This document shows positions 24,373 through 35,317 of a stretch of 64,000 nt of DNA, piece by piece. Under the pieces are notes generated by a model. The model was not told the origin of the DNA, made no database searches, and worked only from the letters and a program-made list of their open reading frames with translations. The translations under genes and the position numbers were made by a program. Position 1 is the first letter of the stretch. Every line of letters begins with the position of its first letter. The DNA is taken from assembly GCA_028015205.1 (NCBI GenBank), contig CM051512.1, positions 18,631,139-18,695,138 of the forward strand. The letters are read 5' to 3'. Source of the stretch: Mytilisepta virgata. Taxonomy: Eukaryota; Mollusca; Bivalvia; Mytilida; Mytilidae.

Positions 24373-25960
24373 ACAAGAACTTTCTGAGTGACAACAAAAC
24401 AGATTTTCCTTCATTTACTGTTTGGAGCCGTCTGTCAACCTATCGTCATCAAACTGCCTGCCTACCGTATTTTGCCAAACTTAATTACCACATTTTTTCT
24501 GTTGATTAATCATCTTACCCAAATAAGGAAACACTCTGTCTATATATAATAAAATAGAAAAAGTTAGAAATTTAGCTGAGTGAAATTCCTTAACACTTTT
24601 CAAATTTGATCACTTTAACAAAATTAATAATCTTACCTAAATAAGGAAACATTTTGTTTTTTTATTAGTTTATCCTAAATTCCTAATAATAATAATCAAC
24701 AATATGCAATTTGAAATGATTGAAATTTATTTCCACTGAAAACCTCTGTATTAGCATTTTCAACTAATTATTCAAATTCTTTCTGTATTATTTTTGGATG
24801 ATTAAAGTCTACATGAAACATCTATAAACTATCTGCTTATTTTTTCTGTCTTGGAATTTGCATATTTTTTTCCACTTGGATTATCTCCCTTTATATTTTC
24901 TAAATTTATCCATTTTAGTCATGATAAGATATTAATGATAAAGTATTGAATCCAGTCCTATGATAATCCTAATTACCGTTAAAATCTAGCATTAGATGTC
25001 AAAATACTGCATGTAAAGTTAGTGAATGGTAATTAAATTCAGTAACCCATTTACTGAGTAAGGTAATTTTTCAAATAACCAAAAAACTTAACACATTAAA
25101 AACACAGTTTTTATCTCTTATAAAAAATCTAGCCATACATATATTTTTATTATATGCTATTTACACCTGAACTGAATGAAGGAAACTTCACCCTAACAAG
25201 TCTGGAATTAACCTCCCTAATCTGTACATTATCATAACAAATCCCCTTTTAGTTCCTCGCCATTAATAAATGTTTCCTTTTGGGTTACGATTTTAATTTC
25301 CATTTCCAATAAGGCATTCACTTTCTAATAAATCATTTGATCTTAAGGTATGCTTATTACTTCCATTAATGATTTCAATTATGTAAAGAATCCATTCAAT
25401 TACTACAAAATCAATCGGGAAACCAAATTATTTTTTAAAAACATTTTCCAGGTAATTTTTCCTTCGATGTTTACCTGAAAGTACATCAAACTTTTTTCAA
25501 TTACTTCCTTCATTACTGTAAATTACTGTCTCACAGCCAGATCTCTCTCTAATTCAAAACAACTGGTTATTGTCAATTGTTCACAATATGCACGATATGC
25601 AGTTTAATTTCAAATTTGGTGAATGTAATTTGATGAAATATTTCCCGCTTGATGTCTATGTATTAACCTTATTTAGGTACATACAATTAAATTGAAAAGC
25701 TGGGCAGAACTTATTTTGGCTATGAATGAGATTGAAAATTAGTTCAGAATGGATTTTGCAGTTATATTTCTATTGAATTAACTAGAATTAACAGACACAG
25801 TAAGGAAACAATATTACAGCGAATCACATTCTTAGATTTTTTTTTCATAAAAAACATAATAATGAGAATATTTAATACTATCAACTGTTATGCATACGAC
25901 AGATATGCGGGTGTGTATCTATGAAACAGATTGAAAAATTATATTTGCCTCTCTTAAACC
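24373..25960. repeat. Dispersed block related to 59740-60010, plus an internal duplication
   Basis: It begins with an acaaga-headed family fragment. 'aataatcttacctaaataagg' (24627) and 'taatcatcttacccaaataa' (24507) are internal duplicates. From about 25550 to 25860 the sequence parallels 59740-60010 ('gttattgtcaa', 'atatttcccgcttgatg', 'ttaactagaattaa', 'aaatcacattcttggattt'). Confidence 0.55.
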
Positions 25961-26087
25961 AGAATCCTGCATTTTCAATGAGTGGCCCCCGGGGGCCCCT
26001 TGTCTTCTTATCATCTAAGTGTATTTCATTATGAAATTGTCTTTCTCATTTTTGCCAACTTTCGTGGAATTATTTGGCCCATTTAGT

Positions 26088-26311
26088 CTGTTTAGTTGGG
26101 CTTTTACGCCATTTTAAGCACATTTGGCTATTCCGCAGCGTCAGTTTTTATTGATGGAGGAAGCCCGGAGTACCTTCAGTAGGAAAAATGGCAATCCTTG
26201 TCAATTAAGATCGGAGTCAGACACACCCTGCCAACATCCTCAGTGTTGCCAGGCTAGTGATCATTAAAAGTCATGGCGAACTACCTAGACCACTCAGCCA
26301 CAGATGCCCCT
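26088..26311 (-). mobile_element. tRNA-derived SINE, main family, diverged copy
   Basis: It matches the SINEs at 33383-33636 and 60442-60702 but with small deletions. A 12-bp duplication GGCCCATTTAGT flanks it at 26076-26087 and 26312-26323. Confidence 0.85.
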
Positions 26312-26830
26312 GGCCCATTTAGTAGTGTCTTTTTTTAAAGGTGGCTGTATCTGAGCATCATCAATAGCAACATGGTGACTACAAACCGATTTCATTCCAT
26401 TTCCATCAGTAATCATTTGGACATTGCAAACCATATTTCTAAGATTTTCCTTTGAAAAAAAATCAAAGGTTCACAACTAATTAAGTTTTCTGATTAAATG
26501 TTGGTATAACTGGTCGTTTACTCTTTATTTTTTTCGTCATTTTGCTGTATACAACAACAATAGCAGAAGGGCAGCAGAATTTTTAGTTTCTCAGTTCTGC
26601 TTTTTGCAATATACAACCTAAAAGACTTTTTTTCAACATCTACTAATTTCAGCAAAACTGGTGACAAACGTTTAAGCAACAAGCCCTCGTGCCAACTTGA
26701 TCTCAAATTACTAAACAGAAAAATATTTCTTCAAGTAAAATAAAGACCTTATGCAAAGAAATTTTGAATCAGTTCAACTTAATCATTTTCTTTCTGTTTT
26801 TTTTATTTTTTTAGGTCATAAAATTCCCTA

Positions 26831-26836
26831 TTTATT
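26831..26836 (-). promoter_or_regulatory. AATAAA polyadenylation signal of the small two-ORF unit
   Basis: AATAAA on the minus strand lies three bases after the TAG of ORF B, followed by an A-rich stretch. Such a short 3' UTR is unusual but possible. Confidence 0.45.
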
Positions 26837-26838
26837 AC

Positions 26839-26964
26839 CTATATAACATCATAAACATATTCAAATTTCCTCTTCTTAAAATAATATGCTGTTGGCGTGG
26901 CCAATGATGCGAGCACAGCAATAGCCCTTTCCAGAAACTCATTTCCTGTATCACGATTCTGATT
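26839..26964 (-). CDS. Small ORF B, second and last exon (41 residues, membrane span, stop)
   Basis: The acceptor is TTATAATTTTAG at 26965-26966, so the intron is only 44 nt, near the lower limit for animals. The exon reads NQNRDTGNEFLERAIAVLAS, then a Thr/Pro break and TAYYFKKRKFEYVYDVI, then TAG. This predicts one short membrane helix followed by a basic juxtamembrane patch and a Tyr-rich tail. An AATAAA begins three bases after the stop, so this looks like a compact terminal exon. Composition, phase and polyadenylation signal agree, but the family is unknown. The unit sits inside an intron of the larger minus-strand gene, on the same strand. Confidence 0.5.
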   Translation of the reverse strand, partial: NQNRDTGNEFLERAIAVLASLATPTAYYFKKRKFEYVYDVI

Positions 26965-27008
26965 CTAAAATTATAATTTGAAGCAAGTTATTTCCATTTT
27001 TTACTTAC

Positions 27009-27044
27009 TTCTGTTTCTGGCGAATTAAATTTGGCTGCCCCCAT
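27009..27044 (-). CDS. Small ORF B, first coding exon (12 residues)
   Basis: ATG at 27044 has G at +4 and encodes MGAAKFNSPETE, then reaches a consensus donor GAA|GTAAGT at 27003-27008. The upstream in-frame TAG at 27060-27062 supports this ATG as a true start if ORFs A and B are separate. Without splicing the frame stops within eight codons. Joined in phase 0 to 26839-26964, the product is 53 residues. The alternative is that the ATG is internal to a longer protein continuing from ORF A. Confidence 0.45.
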
Positions 27045-27059
27045 TAAATAAAGACTTTT

Positions 27060-27149
27060 CTAAATGACCCAATATGTAGAAAATGCATATGCTGCTATCG
27101 CACTCGCTATAAAAGAAATGTATGCAAAGTACTTGGATGTCAATTTCAT
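27060..27149 (-). CDS. Small ORF A: 29-residue single-span membrane peptide, upstream of ORF B in the same frame
   Basis: ATG at 27149 opens 29 codons ending in TAG at 27060. The translation has a short basic N-terminus (MKLTSKYF) followed by an Ala/Ile/aromatic membrane span (AYISFIASAIAAYAFSTYW). The frame is open a little further upstream (INLRKY before the Met), and an AG at 27170-27171 could be an acceptor. It shares its frame with ORF B. Only TAG and four more codons separate its last residue from the Met of ORF B. It may be the first cistron of a two-cistron mRNA, or the N-terminal part of one two-span protein interrupted by TAG. The topology resembles small mitochondrial inner-membrane proteins, but I recognise no family. 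Confidence 0.4.
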   Translation of the reverse strand: MKLTSKYFAYISFIASAIAAYAFSTYWVI

Positions 27150-27439
27150 GTATTTCCTTAAGTTAATTCCTACCAAAATATATTAATGATTGTTATTCTG
27201 CACAACAAAAATCTAATGAGGTCACAATAGTTAAGTTAAAACCTTTAACAATACAGATTTAATTATACAGAATAGTCTGGGGGTTTATCTGTGTGATTAA
27301 TCTAGACCCACCATTGTATTAAAATGGCATATTTTTCAATTAGGAAAAACGTCAGCATAATTTATGATACAAAATCTTGACCAGTAACTGTAGCTAAAAC
27401 TAACTTAAAATTTGTATCTACAAATTGAAAACTTCATGT

Positions 27440-27530
27440 TTAAAGCAAAATAAATTTAAAAAAAACACAAAAAAACAAAAACAAAAAAAAAACAAAAAAA
27501 GAAATAAGAAAGAAATAAAAGAAATTTTAC
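27440..27530. repeat. A-rich simple repeat
   Basis: Long A runs broken by single C or G, such as acaaaaaaacaaaaac. Confidence 0.85.
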
Positions 27531-28139
27531 ATATTAAAACCTGTATTTACAAGAAAAACAAACTATTTTACATTGTATTTTGAATAATTGCTTGTTTCTG
27601 ATTGAATTTTTCGTAAAAAATTTTATGAAGTGTAGGCTGTGTTGAAGGTTGAACTATAATGTCCTATTTCTTCACTTTACGGATGTAGTTTTAGAAATCT
27701 AACATGTATAACTATCCCTTTCATTCCATTAAAAAGATTTGTAAAAACTGAATTTTCTTAAGAGTTCAAAATCAAAGAACATATTAATAACTTAATTCTT
27801 TTAAATCTGAATGGATGTCAAAATTATCTGGGAATATCAGGAGTTAATACTGTAGAACATATTTTCTTGGCCAAAAATGTACTCTGGGATACCAGAAACA
27901 GACTAATTGAGCAGCAGTGACTTCTGTTAAGTGATGACAATAGCTAATATGCACTTTACATGCATATGAGCTTACATTTAATTTATATGAAAACTTTCCA
28001 AAAATTCTTTCCTGAATAATTAATGCAAATCTTCATAAACAACATGTCTGAGAGACAACAAACTGGATTTTCTATCATCAATGTCAGCCACCTTACTTCA
28101 TCATGTAATAACAAGATTTTTCCTGTTTGAAAATGCAGT

Positions 28140-28290
28140 CAATAATAAAACAATACAACAAGAAAGGTCAACAATGACATACCAAATCAATTATCGTCAT
28201 CCTATCGACAGTCCTTCAGACGAAAACAACATAAGAACACCAATATAGAATCCATAGAGAGTCAGGATAGTCTGACTTGGTACAGAAGTT
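28140..28290 (+). repeat. Dispersed repeat shared with 45525-45660 and (inverted) 39537-39660
   Basis: Shared words are 'tcaattatcgtcatcc', 'cagtccttc', 'aaacaacata', 'atagaatccatagagagtca' and 'gatagtctgacttggtaca'. Confidence 0.65.
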
Positions 28291-30199
28291 GCACACAATA
28301 TCATATTTATTTTGATCAGTTTAACAAAAATTTCATGTTCATTTATTACGATAAAAAAAATCCAAAATATCGGCAAACAGAAAGTGACTGTACAGAAGAA
28401 ATTGGACTTGGATAGTACAGCTTAACTGTATACAAAGCTGCAGACCAATATATGAGGCTGTCTGATTTACAGCCAACCAAATTTTCCTTGCTCACTATTT
28501 TAGAGGCGCTCACTCACCAAACTGTCGAGCCGACTGACTGAAGGCATACATTGTCAAACAAGTTACTTGAATTTTTCAACTGCAAATCCAGTAGTAATTA
28601 AATGATTCTTATGTTAAAGATTCAGTTCAGACAGACAAGAGTGTTTCAGCACAGTCTCCAATCAAAGAGTGGAATATAATGATTTCAGTAATTTTATGAT
28701 GTCTTGTGTAAGTACTATATTATGAAAACTATATACAGAGTTTTAATTTAGTAAAGGATGCTTTTAATAAATTTTTAATCAGATAGTTTTTAAAAAATTA
28801 ATAAAAAAAACTTTTGTGATTAAAATGTGTAATGTGACAAAAAGTTGAAAAAAGATTGGTCTACAATTTTTTTTTTACATTGGAAAATTTCTTTATTCAA
28901 AATTTGCACATGTTATTAATTCCATTGAATAATTGATACAAAAATACCTATGAGTAACCTCAATAATTATTTTGAACAAGTAATCAATTTCTGTTATTGA
29001 AATGGATTATCAGATGTCAATTTCTAGTATTTTTCTTGTTGACTTAACCAACACTTTGTTTTCCTATGCTGACAAGTACATGTTGTGCCTGGATACCATG
29101 AACAGGAAATAGAATTTTCACTGCTAAAGTACATTTTGTCCCTAGATACCTAGATTTATTTTTCCAAATAAAACCCATCAAACAAATTTCAACAGACAAT
29201 ATTATGGAGGGGAGGACGTAACTAAGCTGAAGACATACAATTTAATTTCATTATCATATGACATTTCAAAGTAGTTTTTTAAACTAAAGTTTTTACTGGG
29301 GTAAACTTAATTTAACCAAAAAGTTACATTGCAGACAGGTAACCAGATAATTTTAACTTTAAAATCAAGATGATTAAAAATATGATTGTTATTTCTAATG
29401 CAATTATTAAGACTTTCTTTAAATTCTACAATTTTATGGAAATTTTCTTGCTATTGCATGCGATGACAATATAACACCATTTGAACACTTTCTGTGTTAA
29501 AACACGTTGACACTAGACATTTTTGGGCATTCTGGAAAAAAAATCTCACAGAAAATTAGTTTTGAATTAAAGATAGGATTTTTTTTTGTGAATTGTAAAA
29601 AGTATTTTTTTCAAGAGAATCGCCTCCTTAAGATTTAAGTTACGGTATTTTTTAATGTAAATTTTATGTCATATCATACCAAAAACACTGGAAATATTTT
29701 ATCAGAATGTTTAATAATATCAATTATGATATCAAAATAACTTTTTATTATCCTTGTCAACACCGAGATGACACGACACAACTATACATTAGTCAATCAG
29801 ATTCCTTAGTCCATTATACGTTAAATCTTTACAGACGTTTTTAAATTTGTGTTGATTTAAACACATCGGTAATAGAATAGAAACATATTTATTATCGATT
29901 AACGGTTATAGAGTTTGATTTGTTTCACTTTACTCATTGTTGACATTTTAGAAAGTTAAATATTGACAAATGATCACGATAGTCACAAAACCTGATCGTG
30001 GTTGTGGATCTAACGGAAAAACAATAACATATGGATTGAACAATGACAATAATATTTTGCTTGTCAAGAGTAGTCCAGACAGAATACATGGTCTGAGCTG
30101 AGATATCTTAATTTGCTTTAAATGAGATAGTAATTTTAGGCCAAAGGAAAAAAAATCCACATTTTCACTAAAATTATAAGCGGTAAGGTAGTCAAATAT
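28290..30199. other. No gene seen
   Basis: AT-rich, many stops. It contains a fragment of the acaagaggctg family at 28454 but no splice-bounded open block. Confidence 0.5.
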
Positions 30200-30410
30200 T
30201 ACTGTAAATTTCGGAAATTATTGCGATGTTTTTATTATTGCAAAAAATGCGACAGGGTTGTAATCGCAATAATTTAAACTCGCATTTTTGGAATTTTTTA
30301 TATGAATGAAGCAGGATTTTTCTCAATATCGCAAAAATTAAATCACCTTTTGGTCTAAAATGAAAAAATCACAATAATAAATGCATGCAATAATTTCTGA
30401 ATATATAGTA
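30200..30410. mobile_element. MITE, TACTGTAAATT family, complete copy
   Basis: The left end TACTGTAAATTTCGGAAATT faces the right end AATTTCTGAATATATAGTA, bordered by TA. It matches 1-201. Confidence 0.8.
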
Positions 30411-30666
30411 TGTTTTCTGTAGAAATTTAAATTACTAACTGTAAAATGTATAAAAATAATGTTAAGATAAGGTTTTTCATTTGAAAATTCCAAAAGGGAA
30501 CATATGTTATATTATTGTAGCAAAAGAGCTATCTTGAAGACGTTTCCGCCACTGGCCTTCAGATTCTTAATTCCTCTTTATTTTTAGTTTGAATTAAGCA
30601 CAAAAAGACAGGATCAGACAGAAGATTAAATAAAAAAATTTTTAATTAATTTATTTTGCCCATTTT

Positions 30667-31222
30667 TAGCTCACCTGGCCAAACTACTTGAGCAAATTTA
30701 ACCAAACTTTACAGGAATGATGTATGGAAGGACCTTTACTAAGATTGCAGAAATTTTTCTGATCCGCCAAAAAACATGGCTGCAAGCGCGGGACATAGTT
30801 TAACATTGGACCCTATGGGAAAATATGTTAAGGATCATCTTCTCTGAACCTACTAAATAAAATTAAACAAAACTGATGTATGGAAGGTCCTTTAGAGGGA
30901 TTGGTCATTTCGTTCGAATGTGACAAACATCATGGCTGACATCAGGAACATAGTTTAACATACATGCCTATGGAAAAAAACATATTTTGATCATCTCCTC
31001 TAAGACTATAATAGCAAACTGAATAAAACTGTACTGGAATGATGTATGGAAGGTCCTTTACAAAGTCGGCTCATTATGTTCAAATCTAAGAAAAACATGG
31101 CCGCCAGAGGGGAAATACTTTTAACTTTGGACCCTATGAGAAAAATATACCAAAGAATTAATGGAAGTTTCTAGAAGCATTTTGTCAGGTGAGCGATACA
31201 GGCTCAGCCCACTGAGCCTCTA
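30667..31222 (-). repeat. CAGGTGAGC-family element, inverted orientation
   Basis: It reads tagctcacctgg at the left and caggtgagcgatacaggctc plus agcccactgagcctctag at the right. About three internal modules carry 'gatgtatggaaggtccttta' and 'catggccgcc'-type words. Confidence 0.75.
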
Positions 31223-33050
31223 GTTTATCTAACTTACGATATCTATACTTACACAGAATCTCAATGAATACTGAATTTTCCCACAAAAAATATTATGCAT
31301 CTTAAAATTATGTAATTCGAGTGTCCTCCTACTAAATGTTTGTTTAATAAGATAAAACCCCTGAAGGTAATAATCGTCATTTTCAAACATAAGACTGTTC
31401 AAAAAGGTCCTTCAAAGTCTTTTCAGACACTGTAGAGAAAGAGACTTTCCCCAGACCAAATATCGTCAGCGCTATTTTGAATATAGACCCATTCAAAACA
31501 TAACATGCTAAATATGAAGTCAAGTTCAAGTCAACATTTAAACAGTGTATCATGGAAAAGAGAAAACAATCTTTTCTAAATATTTACAATGTCAATAAAA
31601 TATACCATTTAATGGTCTTTTTATCTCTATATAAAATTTGACAAGTACTAATTGTACATCTTTTGTTGAACAGGAGTTGGACAAGTGCATGCTTTGTCTG
31701 GACAATTTACTAGTGACAGCCCAAAGTTTTTAAACATATGCTTGTAACATGTTATTAAATGCATATCTTCTCGTTTCAATTATTGAAAAGTATGTGCTAT
31801 GACGAGGCAAAATAAACTTTACATGCTTTTGAAGTTGTAATTTGTTAATCAATTTTTAAACTCAAAGTGAAATTGTTTTGAATCAATATTAGTAACTCCA
31901 CCTCCATTTTTCAATCCTTTCATTGATACCTCTTTTAGTGCTTCCTGTAATACCTGTCCGATCGGCCCTAATTTTCAGTGTATTCCCTGAACTTTTTTTT
32001 GGCATTTTTAACAAACACTGTTTCAGTCTGGAAGAGTCCCCTTTAAAACATAATATAAAGGAGTAAAAGCCACAATTAGATTTTCCCATAGCATTCTATA
32101 TTAAATTGTCAAATTTCAACCTTCTATAGAAATATTATGTTGATTTAAAATAAATTGACAGGCATATCCTTTGAAAACAGCATCATGTCAGTTCTTTTTC
32201 TCAAAATCTCACCTGACCTTAACTTGCATATAAGAAAGCAAGGTGCCTTGAAACTCTAACGTCCTGAATTTTGAACCTCAAAATTGATGTCAATCATTTT
32301 TAATGTTCATCTTTGACAGTCGGTAAACACACAATAGTTGGGAATAAATTTATGTCAGTAATTTACAAATTCTGCCAAGACCCTAAGTTTTCCATAGATA
32401 CCAAATTTAATTCAAAATACTAATTAATTAGCATAAAACTGAACAGCACAAAAAACTATGTTTTTTTATATGCACTATTTTCAGGTAAGTTCTAAAAGGG
32501 GATTTCCCATTATAGTGGTATTACACTTATGAAAAAAAATTCTCAAAATTTATATCTGTACTATTTTTTTAATTTATTTTGGCATTATGTAAAATGACAT
32601 CTGAGAACTTTGACTTGGCCTGCATCTGGATATTTTCTGTAAAATCATAAAAATGATACAGGAACATTATTAGTCATGTTTTGCATTATTTGGGTTGTGA
32701 CTTGTATCAGAAGATTAACACTGTAACTCCAGTTCTTTCAAACATTTAGAGTCCCTTGTACTGTCAAGGGTCTCAAAGAATCTGACAGGAAAATTTAACA
32801 AGCAATGAGCTGTCAAAGTGACAGCGAACTAACTTTTTCCTTCATTAATCTTCTAAGCCAGATGCCTGTTCATTGTAAAAATCCGGAAGTTATATTTCAA
32901 AAACCTGAAATAATTCCAGAAAACAATAAAAATACTTCTAAATTAGTTATCTACTTTGCCTGTACTTAGTATCTTTTCAATACATTTTAAAAATTTATTG
33001 CATTTGGTCAAATGGACAATTAAAACATTTAAACATGACAATGGACTCGT
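31223..33050. other. Unresolved AT-rich stretch with repeat-like blocks
   Basis: A minus-strand frame at 31889-32089 contains 'aaaggggactcttccagactg', which I take to be a dispersed repeat. A block at 32200-32290 has 'caaggcaccttgct' and a GTGAGA donor-like site but no consistent exon. An acaag-headed fragment lies at 32799. Confidence 0.4.
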
Positions 33051-33056
33051 GTATAA

Positions 33057-33098
33057 CCCCCCCCCCCCCCCCCCCCCCCCCACCCCCCACCCCCCACC
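33057..33098. repeat. Poly-C tract
   Basis: About 25 consecutive C, then C runs split by single A. It creates a false proline-rich frame. Confidence 0.9.
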
Positions 33099-33382
33099 TT
33101 ATAAATATAGACCAAGTGACAGGTTGACTCAGAATTTCTATAGCTTGATTTCAATTGTGCATGCTGTCCTATTTAGCAAAGAATTCCACTCAAACAAGTT
33201 TTACTTTTAGGTCCATCTTGAACTAGCAGATCTTATCACTGTTTCAAAGATATAAATATTCTACTGCCTTTGTTTAAACTTTTATAATAATGGGATTTTG
33301 CTTCCAGAATTAATCCAACACATCCCTTTCTCCATATTATATTAGACATGTACAAATTTATGTATTGGGTTATAAAACAAGT

Positions 33383-33636
33383 GGGGCCTCGGTGGCCGAG
33401 TGGTCTAGGTAGTTTGTCATTACTACTACTGATCACTAGCCTGTCAACACTGGGGTTGTGAGTTCAAATCTCACCTTTGGCGGGGTGTGTTCGACTCCGA
33501 TCTTAATTGACAAGGATTGCCTATTTTCCTACCGCAGGTCGGTGGTTCCCTCCGGATACTCCGGCTTCCTCCACCGATAAAAACTGGCTACCGCGAAATG
33601 GCCAAAATGTGCGTTAAACCCCAACTAAACTAAACT
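33383..33636 (+). mobile_element. tRNA-derived SINE, main family, well preserved
   Basis: The head ggggcctcggtggccgagtg has a clear A box (TGGCCGAGTGG). A B box follows in gagttcaaatctcacc. The body has 'gatcttaattgacaaggatt' and 'ggcttcctccaccgataaaa'. The tail is gttaaaccccaactaaac. An 11-bp duplication ATAAAACAAGT flanks it at 33372-33382 and 33637-33647. The tRNA-like head at 33383-33473 is not a functional tRNA gene in this context. Confidence 0.92.
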
Positions 33637-33647
33637 ATAAAACAAGT

Positions 33648-34749
33648 ACTGTGACCCTGTATCAGATCTAAGGAAACAGTATCATTATCGTATTATTGAA
33701 GCATGGACCAACAATTGACATATCATAATGAGTAATATTACATCCATCCTTTCTTATAAATATCAATATTTTATGAAAAGAATTTACGAATCACCCGAGG
33801 CGTTGGCTCCTCGACTATATAACAATTTATGACTAATTATACTCAAACTAATTGATACTTTAAAGGATAGTCATTATGCAATAGAAACTTCATGCTCTCT
33901 GAGTACAAAACAATTGAACTTATATGAAGTGAAACAAATCTTTATTGATTTGGCCTCGTCTCTTAGTTTCTATTAAGTAGCTTATAACATTGACAAAGGA
34001 AGATGAAGATTTATGAGATTTCGTGACGCTGCATTAAATTGTTTATTGCTTTGCAGTCGATCTTAACAAGACTAACTAAAGCACTTAAGTTTCATAATTG
34101 GTATTGCATTTGGATGTAAAGGTATTGATACAAATTTCCCAAATTCCCTTTTGAGTTCGTCATGATGTATTCTTTGAAGTTGTCATTTAGAAAACCAGAC
34201 CATAACTGATCACATGATCTTTCTAAATGTGCCAGATATTCAATGCAAAGCAATGAAAGTAATCTCGGTAATTGTCAGCAAAATTCGGATAAACTATATA
34301 TCTATCTTTTTTCTACAGAGGCTGAACACAATCTACGAAATATTTTTCGTCTTGATAAGGATATATAGCTATATATTCTTTTCCTGCTTTAAATTTTGGT
34401 TCAATTATTTTCCAGCAAAAAGAATTATAATTTACTGTTAGTATCTTTTATGGTCTGGAAACCTTAAATGCTCAAAGCATTAAAATTGAAAGGATACATA
34501 GTATATATATATATGTAAAACAACATCCACGAGTTGTCTGATCCTTTATTAGTTTAAGGTGAAGGACTGATGTGGTGTAATACATGAGAATAATATTTAC
34601 ATGAGTTACTAATTCATGCACTGGTACCAAAATTTAACATTATAGTTTACTCCTTTTATGTTAAAATTTCTGACTTCAAATCATTTTTGATGCTCCTATC
34701 AATTTTAACAAAACAAGAATCAACTGCATCTGTACTTTTTATGTCATAC
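33648..34749. other. No gene seen; short TA repeat at 34500-34514
   Basis: AT-rich sequence immediately downstream (minus sense) of the exon at 34750-34845. The plus-strand 75-residue frame at 34214 is very Ile/Phe-rich and looks non-coding. Confidence 0.5.
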
Positions 34750-34845
34750 CTAAACTGTTTTCCTGTTTTTCTGGTAAGGTGAAGCCACAACTGTCTTGGG
34801 CTTCATTGTCACATGCGCTGTGGTTGGATGAAATTTTGTCTGTCA
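34750..34845 (-). CDS. Phase-1 coding exon, Ser/Asn/Glu-rich, unrecognised minus-strand gene
   Basis: This 96-nt exon is bounded by TTATTTTGCAG on the acceptor side and TTAG|GTATGA on the donor side. Two bases complete an incoming codon, 31 codons are open, and one base is left over. The translation is strongly hydrophilic (TDKISSNHSACDNEAQDSC, then GFTLPEKQENSL), which suggests a disordered linker. Joining to the exon at 22893-23066 makes G|AT (Asp) and keeps the frame open. Joining to the upstream exon makes G|TG (Val). The other two frames contain stops or a short ATG ORF only. Phase symmetry would let this exon be skipped without breaking the frame. Confidence 0.68.
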
Positions 34846-35317
34846 CTGCAAAATAACCATGTTATCATGTTTATATGAATCTGACTTCAGAATTTTCTTG
34901 TGCAGTAACCACCAGTGAAATGAAGGAACCAATCAAATGTGCTCTAAAAACTTTTTCTATGAATTTTTTAAATGTTGCAGGTAAAAACAAGTCAATCCAG
35001 CACCAAAGATTTTTTCATGCAGTAGACCAAAGCCAAATATGACTAACCAAATCAATGAAAGTTAAAGGAAAAGGAATTTTTTACTAGAGACTAAAGAGGT
35101 ATAATTGTTATCAGCCCTCAGCAAAATTTACTAGACTGACCTAAAAGCACTGACTGTAAATCCATTCATTTTCAAGGCTATGAATTAAGACAGCAGTGAT
35201 CATTGAAACATCAGTACATATGTCTACATTGTCTTGATGTTGAAATTCCAATGAAAAGTATTTAGGTTAGATTTATAATAAATTGAAAATTATTTCTAAA
35301 AAATCTGAAAACTTTAA

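Noticed and set aside
25475..25520. Short minus-strand open block ending CAG|GTAAAC
   Set aside because: Only 13 codons with an exit phase that does not fit the neighbouring exons, and it lies in a dispersed block.
26518..26706. 62-residue minus-strand frame just downstream of the small two-ORF unit
   Set aside because: No splice support. It starts at an ATG with no context and lies beyond the AATAAA of the small unit.
31889..32089. 66-residue minus-strand frame with basic composition
   Set aside because: It contains a word I associate with dispersed mollusc repeats, and it lacks splice borders. It remains uncertain.
33383..33473. tRNA-like sequence with A and B boxes
   Set aside because: It is the head of a SINE with target duplications, not an independent tRNA gene.
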